Source: Anaerolineae bacterium (GTDB taxonomy: Bacteria > Chloroflexota > Anaerolineae > J102). Taken from it: 35,531 bases of DNA. The notes below the pieces were generated by a model. That model made no database searches, was not told the DNA's origin, and saw only the letters and a list, made by a program, of their open reading frames with translations. The position numbers and the translations under genes were made by a program. The DNA is taken from the NCBI GenBank assembly GCA_026991225.1, contig JALXCB010000177.1:1-35531 (forward strand), read 5' to 3'. Shown piece by piece: positions 16,428-26,362 of this stretch (positions within the stretch are counted from its first letter, which is position 1; each line of letters begins with the position of its first letter).

Positions 16428-17150
16428 ATGACTTCCAACAATCCTTTTGCTGGCAAACTCATCCTGGTGGTCGATGACGAAGCGCGCATGATTCGCTTTG
16501 TGCAATACAATCTGGAATTGGAGGGTTTTCGGGTCATTACCGCGCATAACGGACTGGAAGCTATCGAGAAGGTGCGTACGCAATTGCCCGATCTTGTGAT
16601 TCTGGATGTGATGATGCCCGAGATGGATGGTTTCGAGGCGCTGGAACAAATCCGTAAGATCTCGGATGTGCCCGTGATCATGCTCACGGTGAAGAACGAG
16701 GATGAGGACAAGCATCTAGCCTTCTCCAGCGGCGCCGACGACTATCTCACCAAGCCCTTCAGCCCTCAGGAGTTGGTGGACCGGGTGAAGGCGGTGCTGC
16801 GGAGGACGTCCGGGCCTTCGTCCACTGACAGCCAGATTTTGAAGATCGACGATCGATTGCAGATCGATTTCGCCAGCCGCGAGGTCATCGTCGATGGCAA
16901 GCGTATCAGCCTGCGCCCCACCGAATGGCGACTACTCTATCATCTTGTGAAGAATGCGAACTGGGTCATGCCTGCGGAGCTGCTTCTGCAGAAGGTGTGG
17001 GGCTATGAGTACAAGGACGACGTGCAGCTTCTGCGCCTCTACATCGCCTATCTGCGCAGCAAAATCGAGAAGGACACCAGTAATCCCCAGTACATTCTCA
17101 CCGAGCGGGGCGTGGGCTATCGCTTCGTCATGCCCGAGAAGTCCTCCTGA
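16428..17150 (+). CDS. OmpR/PhoB-family response regulator
   Basis: The 240-residue protein has a receiver domain in residues 10-125, with acidic pair DDE (16-18), phosphoacceptor Asp60 in [14 protein letters not shown], Thr87 and the conserved Lys in YLTKPFS. A winged-helix DNA-binding domain occupies residues ~140-236 ([16 protein letters not shown], then [13 protein letters not shown], then GVGYRF). It would bind DNA when phosphorylated. No histidine kinase gene adjoins it, so it is an orphan here. The first dispersed repeat boundary (GTTCCGAAAATAGCG) begins 2 bp after its stop codon. Confidence 0.92.
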   Translation: MTSNNPFAGKLILVVDDEARMIRFVQYNLELEGFRVITAHNGLEAIEKVRTQLPDLVILDVMMPEMDGFEALEQIRKISDVPVIMLTVKNEDEDKHLAFSSGADDYLTKPFSPQELVDRVKAVLRRTSGPSSTDSQILKIDDRLQIDFASREVIVDGKRISLRPTEWRLLYHLVKNANWVMPAELLLQKVWGYEYKDDVQLLRLYIAYLRSKIEKDTSNPQYILTERGVGYRFVMPEKSS

Positions 17151-17152
17151 CT

Positions 17153-17340
17153 GTTCCGAAAATAGCGTTGTCGTTGGTTGAGAAAGGATCGCCAAGCCAA
17201 GATTGGCCGAGGCGGCAACGGGCGTGATGCGTGAAAACGTGAAACGTGAGAGCGTTACGCATCACGCATTACGTTTCACGGCCCGCCAGCCTGGCCGCGA
17301 GGCGTTTTCATTGGTATCGGCGCGGGGTTGCCCGCCGTCG
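17153..17340. repeat. Dispersed palindromic repeat, copy 3
   Basis: This copy has both parts: the left boundary GTTCCGAAAATAGCGTTG at 17153 and the hairpin core GGGCGTGATGCGTGAAAACG with GCGTTACGCATCACGCATTA, ending with TTTTCATTGGTATCGGCGCG. It nearly matches copy 1 over the core. The left boundary starts 2 bp after the response-regulator stop codon. Confidence 0.75.
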
Positions 17341-17361
17341 GACTGCTTTGAAAATAGATTT

Positions 17362-17566
17362 GGAGGACGCAGATGACGCAGATTGAAACGAATGAACGCA
17401 GATAAAAAGAAAAAAATCGTAACTGCTAACGTACTTGACTTTAGGCCGCCAAAAGCCACGTGTCTTCGTGGCAAAAAGTGGTGGCGATACCTTAGCAGTT
17501 ACAAAAAATCTGTAAAAATCATCTGCGGAAATCTGCGATGCGAAGCATCCATGTCATCTGCGTTCT
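17362..17566. repeat. CGCAGATGACGCAGATT inverted repeat, interrupted by MITE D
   Basis: The left arm (GGACGCAGATGACGCAGATT, 17364-17383, and the following AACGCAGATAAAAAG) is complemented on the right by AAATCATCTGCGG, AATCTGCGATG and GTCATCTGCGTTC up to about 17566. MITE D sits at the centre. After the right arm the sequence TTTTCATCGGTATCGGCGCG repeats the tail of palindromic repeat copy 3, suggesting that this element itself entered a dispersed repeat. Layering of at least three elements is inferred. Confidence 0.55.
17419..17502. mobile_element. IS66-like MITE, copy D (84 bp)
   Basis: The ends are GTAACTGCTAACGTA and ATACCTTAGCAGTTAC. The element is flanked on both sides by a perfect 8-bp direct repeat AAAAAATC. 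It is the shortest member of the family here. The short interior includes CCACGTGTCTTCGTGGC, itself a hairpin. Confidence 0.8.
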
Positions 17567-17626
17567 CATTTTCATCGGTATCGGCGCGCTGCCGCGCGTG
17601 GCGCCTGTTGCGTCACGTTCTGACGT

Positions 17627-17656
17627 TTTACGCTTGACGTTTGACGGTGGTATACT
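17627..17656 (+). promoter_or_regulatory. Candidate dnaN promoter
   Basis: TTTACG at 17627-17632, 18 bp, then TATACT at 17651-17656. The leader would be about 43 nt and includes the GGAGG site before the GTG start. Confidence 0.6.
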
Positions 17657-17705
17657 TGCCTATTGAACGTCATCCCATACATCGTCATTTTTCCGGAGGT
17701 CATTC

Positions 17706-18857
17706 GTGCGCGTTTCGGTCTTGCAAGAAAATCTGGCCAAGGGCCTTTCCATTGTCGGGCGGGCAGTCGCCAGCCGCAGCACGCTGCCTGTGTTGAATAA
17801 TATCCTGCTGGAGACAGAGCATTCTCAACTCAAGCTCTCCGCCATGGATATGGAGATTGCCATCAATTGTTGGGTGGGAGCGATGGTCGAGGAGGAAGGA
17901 CAGATCACTGTGCCCGCGCGTCTGCTCAGCGATTTCGTGAACTCCCTGCCCAAAGAACGCATCGATATGGAGCTCAACGCCCGCACGCAGACCCTGCATC
18001 TGCGCTGCGCCCATTACGAGGCCAACATCAAGGGCATCGACGCCAACGAATTCCCCATCATCCCCACCTACCAGGGCGACATGGACGCGCCCAGCGTGGA
18101 GGTGGAGCCCGCGAAGCTGCGTAGCATGATCGATCAGGTGGCCTTTGCCGCCTCGAAGGATGACAGCCGCCCCACTTTCACCGGCGTCTACACCCTGCTG
18201 GAAGGGGATCGGCTGACCATGGTGGCCACGGACGGTTTCCGTCTGGCCGTGCGCAGCGCCATCCTTGAAGAGCCTGCGGCCTCCAACCTGGGCGTGATCA
18301 TCCCTGCGCGGGCCCTGACCGAACTCTCGCGCATCATCAGCACTGTCAGCCTGGGCGAAGATGACGGCGTGGAGGTCATCTTCACGCAGGCCCGGAACCA
18401 GATCATGTTCCACCTGCCGGGCGTGGACCTGGTGAGCCAGCTCATCGAGGCCAATTTCCCCGATTACAAGAAGATTATCCCCACCAGCTACAACACCCGC
18501 GCGGTGCTCGATACGGGCGAGTTCCTCAACGCCATGAAGGTGGCCGATCTCTTCGCCCGCGACGCGGCCCGCTCCGTGAAAGTGACCATGGAGCCTGGCG
18601 ATCCGGGCAAAGTCATCCTCACCGCCACCAGTCCCGAGCTTGGCGACAACGTCTCCGAGATCGACGCCATGATCGAGGGCGAGGGCATGAACGCCACTTT
18701 CAACTCCAAATACATGATCGACGTGTTGCAGATCATCGACACGCCGCAGGTGGCCTTCGAGGCGGTGTCCGCCACCCGTCCGGGCGTGTTCCGGCCCGTG
18801 GGCGGCTCACCCGAGGATGAATATGTGCATGTGATCATGCCCATGAGTCCGCGGTGA
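17706..18857 (+). CDS. dnaN: DNA polymerase III beta subunit (sliding clamp)
   Basis: The 383-residue protein is the normal length for DnaN, which forms a ring dimer that tethers DNA polymerase III to DNA. Three repeated clamp domains are recognisable: LSIVGRAVASRSTLPVLNNILLE at the N-terminus, then KDDSRPTFTGVYTLLEGDRLTMVATDGFRLA in the middle, and FNSKYMIDVLQII with VHVIMPM at the C-terminus. Start is GTG at 17706, with GGAGG 8 bases upstream. It is not next to dnaA or recF, so this is not the classical origin cluster. A Yip1-family gene follows in the same direction. Confidence 0.96.
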   Translation: MRVSVLQENLAKGLSIVGRAVASRSTLPVLNNILLETEHSQLKLSAMDMEIAINCWVGAMVEEEGQITVPARLLSDFVNSLPKERIDMELNARTQTLHLRCAHYEANIKGIDANEFPIIPTYQGDMDAPSVEVEPAKLRSMIDQVAFAASKDDSRPTFTGVYTLLEGDRLTMVATDGFRLAVRSAILEEPAASNLGVIIPARALTELSRIISTVSLGEDDGVEVIFTQARNQIMFHLPGVDLVSQLIEANFPDYKKIIPTSYNTRAVLDTGEFLNAMKVADLFARDAARSVKVTMEPGDPGKVILTATSPELGDNVSEIDAMIEGEGMNATFNSKYMIDVLQIIDTPQVAFEAVSATRPGVFRPVGGSPEDEYVHVIMPMSPR

Positions 18858-18903
18858 GGCGGTCATTAGTCATCAGTTATCAGCGTTCAGTTATCCGTAG
18901 GAC

Positions 18904-19569
18904 ATGGAGACGCAGGCAAGCCAACCCCTGAATCCCTGGCTGTCCATCTGGTTCCGGCCGCGGGCGACCATTCGCTATATCATTTCCACTGACCCGACCT
19001 ATCGGGTATATTCGTTAGCGGCCTTGGGCGGGATCTCTAAGGTGTTGGATCGAGCGATGTCGCGGGCATGGGGGGATTCGATGGCCTGGTACTGGATTGT
19101 TCTCCTGGTGCTGGTTGGCGGCCCGGTGGCGGGCGTGTTCGGCCTTTACATCGGGGGCGCAATTTTTCGTTGGGTTGGCAGTAAGCTGGGCGGTGCGGCG
19201 ACTTCGGAGGAGGTTAGGGCGGCCATCGCCTGGGCCTCTTTACCAGGCATTGCCGGACTTGTGTTTATCATCCCTTATCTCATCTTTTTGCGATCGGAGG
19301 CTTTTACCAGCGAAACGCCTCGCCTCGATGCGATAGTAGCGCAATCTCCGGCGTGGGCCATACTTGTCTCCCTGCTTGGCATTTACCTTATCGTGATCGG
19401 GGTTGTGTTGAGCCTTTGGCAACTGGTGCTATTGAGCAAAACCCTGGGCGAAGTGCATGGCTTCTCGGCCTGGCGGGGTTTTCTGACCTATTTTATCCCC
19501 AGTTTTGTATTCTTTATTCTGCTTTTCGTCATCTTTGTGCTTCCCAGGGCGATTTACATCGGTCCCTGA
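18904..19569 (+). CDS. Yip1-family membrane protein
   Basis: In this 221-residue protein a short cytosolic segment (PLNPWLSIWFRPRATIRYII) is followed by about five hydrophobic segments and a final one near residues 195-218. The opening pattern, with the W-x-RPRATI motif and later GFSAWRGFLTYFIP, matches bacterial Yip1-domain proteins, whose function is not established. It starts 46 bp after dnaN with weak ribosome-site sequence GTAGGAC. It is probably transcribed with dnaN and ends at a bidirectional terminator. Confidence 0.75.
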   Translation: METQASQPLNPWLSIWFRPRATIRYIISTDPTYRVYSLAALGGISKVLDRAMSRAWGDSMAWYWIVLLVLVGGPVAGVFGLYIGGAIFRWVGSKLGGAATSEEVRAAIAWASLPGIAGLVFIIPYLIFLRSEAFTSETPRLDAIVAQSPAWAILVSLLGIYLIVIGVVLSLWQLVLLSKTLGEVHGFSAWRGFLTYFIPSFVFFILLFVIFVLPRAIYIGP

Positions 19570-19587
19570 TGGCGAGCCTTCCCAGAC

Positions 19588-19627
19588 GAAAAAACGCCCC
19601 CGGCCAATGGCAGCCAGGGGCGTTTCG
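19588..19627. terminator. Bidirectional terminator between dnaN/Yip1 and gyrB
   Basis: AAACGCCCC (19592-19600) pairs with GGGGCGTTT (19617-19625), with A-rich and T-rich flanks on the two sides. It lies between converging genes, 18 bp after the Yip1 stop and 20 bp before the gyrB stop. Confidence 0.85.
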
Positions 19628-19645
19628 TGGTGGTGAGAAGGGATG

Positions 19646-22643
<2,998 letters not shown>

Positions 22644-22652
22644 AGCCCCTAT

Positions 22653-22682
22653 ATTTTACCATAATTCCCCGTTTTTCGGTAA
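22653..22682 (-). promoter_or_regulatory. Candidate promoter of the membrane-protein/gyrB unit
   Basis: On the minus strand, TTACCG, 18 bp, then TAAAAT (plus positions 22653-22658), nine bases before the ATG at 22643. The start site would fall only two to three bases from the start codon. Confidence 0.5.
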
Positions 22683-22685
22683 TCC

Positions 22686-22830
22686 ATTCCGAAAATAGCG
22701 TGGCGTTGGTTTGCCAAAATGACTCGAAGCCCCCGTTGGGCGAGTCTGCAACGGACGTAATGCGTAATCCGTGATGCGTAACGACCTCACGGATTACGCA
22801 TTACGTTTGCCGCTTCCCGCCTCGGACTGA
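22686..22830. repeat. Dispersed palindromic repeat, copy 4
   Basis: It starts TTCCGAAAATAGCGTGGCG and contains CGTAATGCGTAATCCGTG and CACGGATTACGCATTACG, then CCGCTTCCCGCC. It lies between the divergent membrane-protein promoter and the 3' end of the acyl-CoA dehydrogenase gene. Confidence 0.75.
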
Positions 22831-22865
22831 CGTGCGGGATGCGATGGCTGCTCGTCTTCAACGAT

Positions 22866-24002
22866 TCAGCTCTTTGATATCTCGCGAGCGATGATATGCC
22901 GCTGGATCTCGCTGGTGCCTTCGTAAATCTGGAAGATCTTGGCGTCGCGCATCAGCTTCTCCACGGGATATTCCCGGCTGTAACCGTAGCCGCCGAAGAC
23001 CTGCACCGCCTCGGTGGTGATCTTCATGGTCATATCCGCACAGAAGGCCTTGGCGTAGGCGGCCAGGGTCGTGTTGCGGTGGCCGTTGTCCAGCAGCCAG
23101 GCGGCCTTATGGGCCAGCAGACGCCCGGCCTCGATGTTGATGGCCATATCCGCCAGCTTGAAGCCGATGGCCTGTTTGGCGATGATGGGTTTGCCGAAAG
23201 CGATGCGGGTCTTGGCGTATTCGGAAGCCTCTTCGAACGCGCGGCGAGCCACGCCCACTGCCGCGGCCGAGACCGCAGGCCGGGAGCTGTCGAATACCTT
23301 CATGGCGATCATGAAGCCCGCGCCCTCGGGCCCAAGCCGGTTCTCCACCGGCACTTCCACTTCCTCGAAGAAGACCTCGCTGGCCCAGGCCGCGCGCTGG
23401 CCCATCTTGGGCAGATGCTGGCCCGTGGTCACGCCCCATTCCCGCTCCACGATGAACGCGCTGAGGCCGCCGTAGCGGTCTTCTTTGTTCGTGCGGGCGA
23501 AGACCACGAAGAGATCGGCCACCGGGCCATTGGTGATCCAGATTTTCGTGCCGTTGAGCACATACCTGTCCCCTTTCCGCTCCGCGGAAAGCTTGATGCC
23601 CGCCACGTCGGAGCCCGCGCCCGGCTCGGTGACGCAGTAAGCGCCCATGGTCCCTTCCGCCATGCGGGTGAGGTACTTTTGCTTTTGCTCTTCGCTTCCC
23701 GCGATCGTGATGGGCAGCGCGGCCAGGGAGTTCAGCATGAGCGCGGTCTCGATGCCCGAGCAACCCCAGGCCAGCTCCTCGGTGAGGATGACCTCTTCCA
23801 GCAGGGACATGCCCGGACCGCCGTACTCCTCCGGAATGTTGACGCTGAACAAGCCCAATTCCTGCGCCTTTTGGATCACGGGCCAGGGATATTCGTCGTT
23901 TTCATCGTAGTGGGCCGCCACCGGCTTGATTTCGTTTTCCGCGAAATCATGGGCCATATCCCGCAGCATCTTTTGTTCAGAAGAAAGTTCGAAGTTCAAC
24001 AT
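22866..24002 (-). CDS. Acyl-CoA dehydrogenase
   Basis: A 378-residue flavoenzyme oxidising an acyl-CoA to the trans-2-enoyl-CoA and passing electrons to electron-transfer flavoprotein. The N-terminal helical domain starts MLNFELSSEQKMLRDMAHDF. The family signatures are AYCVTEPGAGSDVAG (middle domain) and the C-terminal VFGGYGYSREYPVEKLMRDAK. The catalytic Glu is the one in IYEGTSEIQ. I chose ATG 24002 (GACGAGG upstream) over an in-frame ATG at 24071, because a good promoter lies over that extension. The sequence looks short-chain or butyryl-CoA-like, but chain length cannot be fixed by eye. No ETF or thiolase genes adjoin. Confidence 0.93.
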   Translation of the reverse strand: MLNFELSSEQKMLRDMAHDFAENEIKPVAAHYDENDEYPWPVIQKAQELGLFSVNIPEEYGGPGMSLLEEVILTEELAWGCSGIETALMLNSLAALPITIAGSEEQKQKYLTRMAEGTMGAYCVTEPGAGSDVAGIKLSAERKGDRYVLNGTKIWITNGPVADLFVVFARTNKEDRYGGLSAFIVEREWGVTTGQHLPKMGQRAAWASEVFFEEVEVPVENRLGPEGAGFMIAMKVFDSSRPAVSAAAVGVARRAFEEASEYAKTRIAFGKPIIAKQAIGFKLADMAINIEAGRLLAHKAAWLLDNGHRNTTLAAYAKAFCADMTMKITTEAVQVFGGYGYSREYPVEKLMRDAKIFQIYEGTSEIQRHIIAREISKS

Positions 24003-24061
24003 GGTGCGCCTCGTCGTTGAGAATGGGAGAGGATGAAGGTAGCGAATGGAATCCTGCATCC

Positions 24062-24091
24062 ATTCTAGCATATACTAACGCAATGCGTCAA
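24062..24091 (-). promoter_or_regulatory. Acyl-CoA dehydrogenase promoter
   Basis: On the minus strand, TTGACG (plus 24086-24091), 18 bp, then TAGAAT (plus 24062-24067). Transcription would begin near 24055, giving a leader of about 53 nt that ends in the GACGAGG ribosome site. This supports the internal start of the gene at 24002. Confidence 0.7.
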
Positions 24092-24140
24092 AGTCTTGTT
24101 GCGCAACGCGTCGTAGCTGGGGCGCTGCTTTGAAAATTGA

Positions 24141-24216
24141 TCTCACGCCAAGTCGCTAAGTCGCAAAGGGAAAAGAAGCAAAGAATTCTTGGCGGTCTTT
24201 GCGACTTAGCGTGAGA
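24141..24216. repeat. Short inverted repeat element (TCTCACGC... ends)
   Basis: TCTCACGCCAAGTCGCTAAG with GTCGCAAAG on the left is complemented by CTTTGCGACTTAGCGTGAGA on the right. It is a 76-bp non-coding inverted repeat of a type common in this lineage. It lies between the acyl-CoA dehydrogenase promoter and the end of the phosphodiester glycosidase-like gene. Confidence 0.6.
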
Positions 24217-24278
24217 TTTTTGTCCGTATCGCCGCGGGCGCGCCCGCCGTCGGACCGAGTTCGGTTTTCCGCCCAATG

Positions 24279-25169
24279 CTACGGCAATGGCGCAAATGTG
24301 ATTACGCAGGGGATGGGCAGACTGTCCAGCCCATCCTGCTCCCCGCCCGCCCCACTTCGCCAGCGCAGCCCCGTCGACGCACCGCCATCCAGATTCACCG
24401 CGTCGACCAGCCCGATATCCGCTTCTTGCAGGCGTTGGGCGAAGTCGGTCAGCGTGCTGCCATATCCGTCCACCACCCACAGCACCCGACCTTCGCCATC
24501 CACGCCCACCGCGGTGCGCCGGGCCAGGGTCCCATCGTCCATCTCGGCCATCTCTGGCACGATTTCCCCCCGCCACAGCAGCGTGGGCCAGCCCTGCACG
24601 CCCAGGGTCATGGGCGGAATGCGTTTCTTGGGCTGACGCACGATCTCGGCCCGGTTGTCCCGAATGACCAGGGCTGCCCCCCATTTGGGCCGCACCTGCG
24701 CCAACCGCTCCCCATCCACTTCCAGCAGGCCCATGTGTAGATACGCGCCCTCCTTTTCCCAATAGAATCCGCAATTGACCGCGGCCCGTGCATCCGTATC
24801 CCCGTCAAGCCACTGGCTCACCGTACGCGCGGCGTCGGGGTCGCCCTCGAAATGGACGCCGTAGCGCACCAGGCCCGGCGCATGGCGCAGAATCGCCAGA
24901 TTGTCGGACGTCTTCAGCACCTCCGCGCCGGGGAAGATCAGCGTCCAGAAGGCGGGGAGGAGGGTGGGCGTGGGATCAGGATGGGGGCTGAGCGCAGGCA
25001 GGGACGCGGGCTTCGTGGCCGCGGACGCGTGCAGTTCCGCGGGCGTGGGCGTGAAGGTGGCCAGGAGGAGGGGCGAGACGGGCGATGGGGTTGGCATCGG
25101 TGGCGGGGCGGGCACGGTGCAAGCCGCTGCTAACCACGCAAGCACCGCCAGGAGAAACATACGGACCAT
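24279..25169 (-). CDS. Phosphodiester glycosidase (NAGPA)-like lipoprotein
   Basis: The 296-residue protein has a lipoprotein signal peptide (WLAAAC, Cys17) and a Pro/Thr-rich linker to about residue 65. The catalytic-type domain follows: AAVNCGFYW, ALVIRDNRAEIV, RRTAVGVDGEGRVLWVVDGY and the hallmark NLDGGASTGL. This domain (phosphodiester glycosidase, formerly DUF2233) includes the enzyme that uncovers mannose-6-phosphate on lysosomal glycoproteins and secreted bacterial relatives acting on cell-surface glycans. The substrate here is unknown. A GATACT box six bases before ATG 25169 suggests a leaderless mRNA. It is divergent from mqnA. Confidence 0.82.
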   Translation of the reverse strand: MVRMFLLAVLAWLAAACTVPAPPPMPTPSPVSPLLLATFTPTPAELHASAATKPASLPALSPHPDPTPTLLPAFWTLIFPGAEVLKTSDNLAILRHAPGLVRYGVHFEGDPDAARTVSQWLDGDTDARAAVNCGFYWEKEGAYLHMGLLEVDGERLAQVRPKWGAALVIRDNRAEIVRQPKKRIPPMTLGVQGWPTLLWRGEIVPEMAEMDDGTLARRTAVGVDGEGRVLWVVDGYGSTLTDFAQRLQEADIGLVDAVNLDGGASTGLRWRSGAGGEQDGLDSLPIPCVITFAPLP

Positions 25170-25175
25170 GGGCCA

Positions 25176-25205
25176 AGTATCCCATCAGGCCCCTGAATTT
25201 GGCAA
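25176..25205 (-). promoter_or_regulatory. Leaderless-type promoter of the NAGPA-like gene
   Basis: Minus strand: TTGCCA (plus 25200-25205), 18 bp, GATACT (plus 25176-25181), then six bases to the ATG. The predicted start site is the A of the start codon. Confidence 0.55.
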
Positions 25206-25211
25206 CTTGTT

Positions 25212-25405
25212 GTTCCGAAAATAGCGTTCGTTGGTTTGCAAAAGCAACTCGAAGCCCACGTTGAGCGAGTCTGCCATGGACGTGATGCGTAATGCGTAAT
25301 CCGTGAGGTCATTACGCATCACGCATTACGCATTACGTGCTTGGCTTTACGCATCCACGTGGCTGCGAGGCATTTTCATCGGTATCGGCGCGGGTTTGCC
25401 CGCCG
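25212..25405. repeat. Dispersed palindromic repeat, copy 5
   Basis: It starts GTTCCGAAAATAGCGTTCG and continues GGTTTGCAAAAGC, GAAGCCCACGTTGAGCGAG, then the core GACGTGATGCGTAATGCG with GGTCATTACGCATCACGC, and ends TTTTCATCGGTATCGGCGCG. It fills the divergent region between the NAGPA-like gene and mqnA. The copy at 27651-27839 is in reverse orientation, so mqnA and the nuclease gene are framed by an inverted pair. Confidence 0.75.
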
Positions 25406-25435
25406 TTGGACACAATCCCCGCTCTCAAGTACAAT
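25406..25435 (+). promoter_or_regulatory. Leaderless-type promoter of mqnA
   Basis: TTGGAC at 25406-25411, 18 bp, TACAAT at 25430-25435, then six bases (CAACCC) to the ATG at 25442. Transcription is expected to start at the initiator codon itself. No Shine-Dalgarno exists. Confidence 0.65.
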
Positions 25436-25441
25436 CAACCC

Positions 25442-26326
25442 ATGATCACCATCGGCATCATCGACTACCTCAACGTCGAGCCCCTTTACTTTCGATTGCA
25501 GGAGCGGCTGGCGGGCAAACCCGTGCGCTTTCGCCGGGGCGTGCCCACCGAACTCAACCGGGCGCTGGCCGCAGGCGAGATCGACCTGGCCCCCATCAGC
25601 GCCATCGCCGCCGCCCGCCTGGCCGACCAGGTCGCCATCCTGCCCGATCTCTCCATCGCCACCCTGGGCGCGGTCAAAACCGTGCTCCTCTTCAGTTGGA
25701 TGGCCGACCCGCGCGAGCTGGATGACTGCCGCATCGCCCTCTCCGATGAGTCCGCCACCTCGGCGGAGCTGGTGAAGATCCTGGCCCGCCACTTCTGGCG
25801 CATCACCCCCCGCTATGCCACCGAACCCCAGGACCTGGACGCCATGCTGCGGCGCTCCTCCGCGGCCCTGCTCATCGGCGACGACGCGCTGGTCGAGTCC
25901 GCGCATCGGCGGGAGATCCGGGGCCGAGGCCAGCCCTACGCGTTCGACCTGGGCGATGAATGGCTGAAGTGGACAGGATTGCCTTTCGTCTTCGCCCTGT
26001 GGGCCGCGCGCCGCGAGGCGTTGCCCCTGTTGGCCGAACTGGACATCCTGCCCGCGCTCTACGCCAGCAAAGCCGAAGGGCTGGACCACATTCCTCAGAT
26101 CGCCCGGGCCTACGCGCCCCGCCTGGGTCTGAACGTGGGCGTGCTCACGAAATACCTCTACGACCTGCGCTACGACCTCACCCCGGCCGACCGCGCCGGC
26201 CTGCTCACCTACTTCTCCCTGGCCCTGGACGCTTTCCAACCCAACGCGCTGCAATGCTGGCATCCGCAGGAAGGCATGTATCCCGTCTTCGAAGGCGTCC
26301 AGACGCCCCTCGCCGCCCTGGCCTGA
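25442..26326 (+). CDS. mqnA: Chorismate dehydratase MqnA (futalosine menaquinone pathway)
   Basis: The 294-residue protein catalyses the first step of the futalosine route to menaquinone, converting chorismate to 3-enolpyruvylbenzoate. It has the periplasmic-binding-protein-like fold. Recognisable motifs are GIIDYLNVEPLYF at the N-terminus, [40 protein letters not shown] and DLGDEWLKWTGLPFVFALW. The start at 25442 gives the usual N-terminus; upstream in-frame codons lie in a repeat. Other mqn genes are not in the window. It is followed after 36 bp by a YprB-like nuclease gene. The MqnD paralogue is less likely because of the IDYLNVEPL start. Confidence 0.9.
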   Translation: MITIGIIDYLNVEPLYFRLQERLAGKPVRFRRGVPTELNRALAAGEIDLAPISAIAAARLADQVAILPDLSIATLGAVKTVLLFSWMADPRELDDCRIALSDESATSAELVKILARHFWRITPRYATEPQDLDAMLRRSSAALLIGDDALVESAHRREIRGRGQPYAFDLGDEWLKWTGLPFVFALWAARREALPLLAELDILPALYASKAEGLDHIPQIARAYAPRLGLNVGVLTKYLYDLRYDLTPADRAGLLTYFSLALDAFQPNALQCWHPQEGMYPVFEGVQTPLAALA

Positions 26327-26362
26327 CAGCGTTTTCCTCAAATCGGCGCCCCTTTCTCAAGC

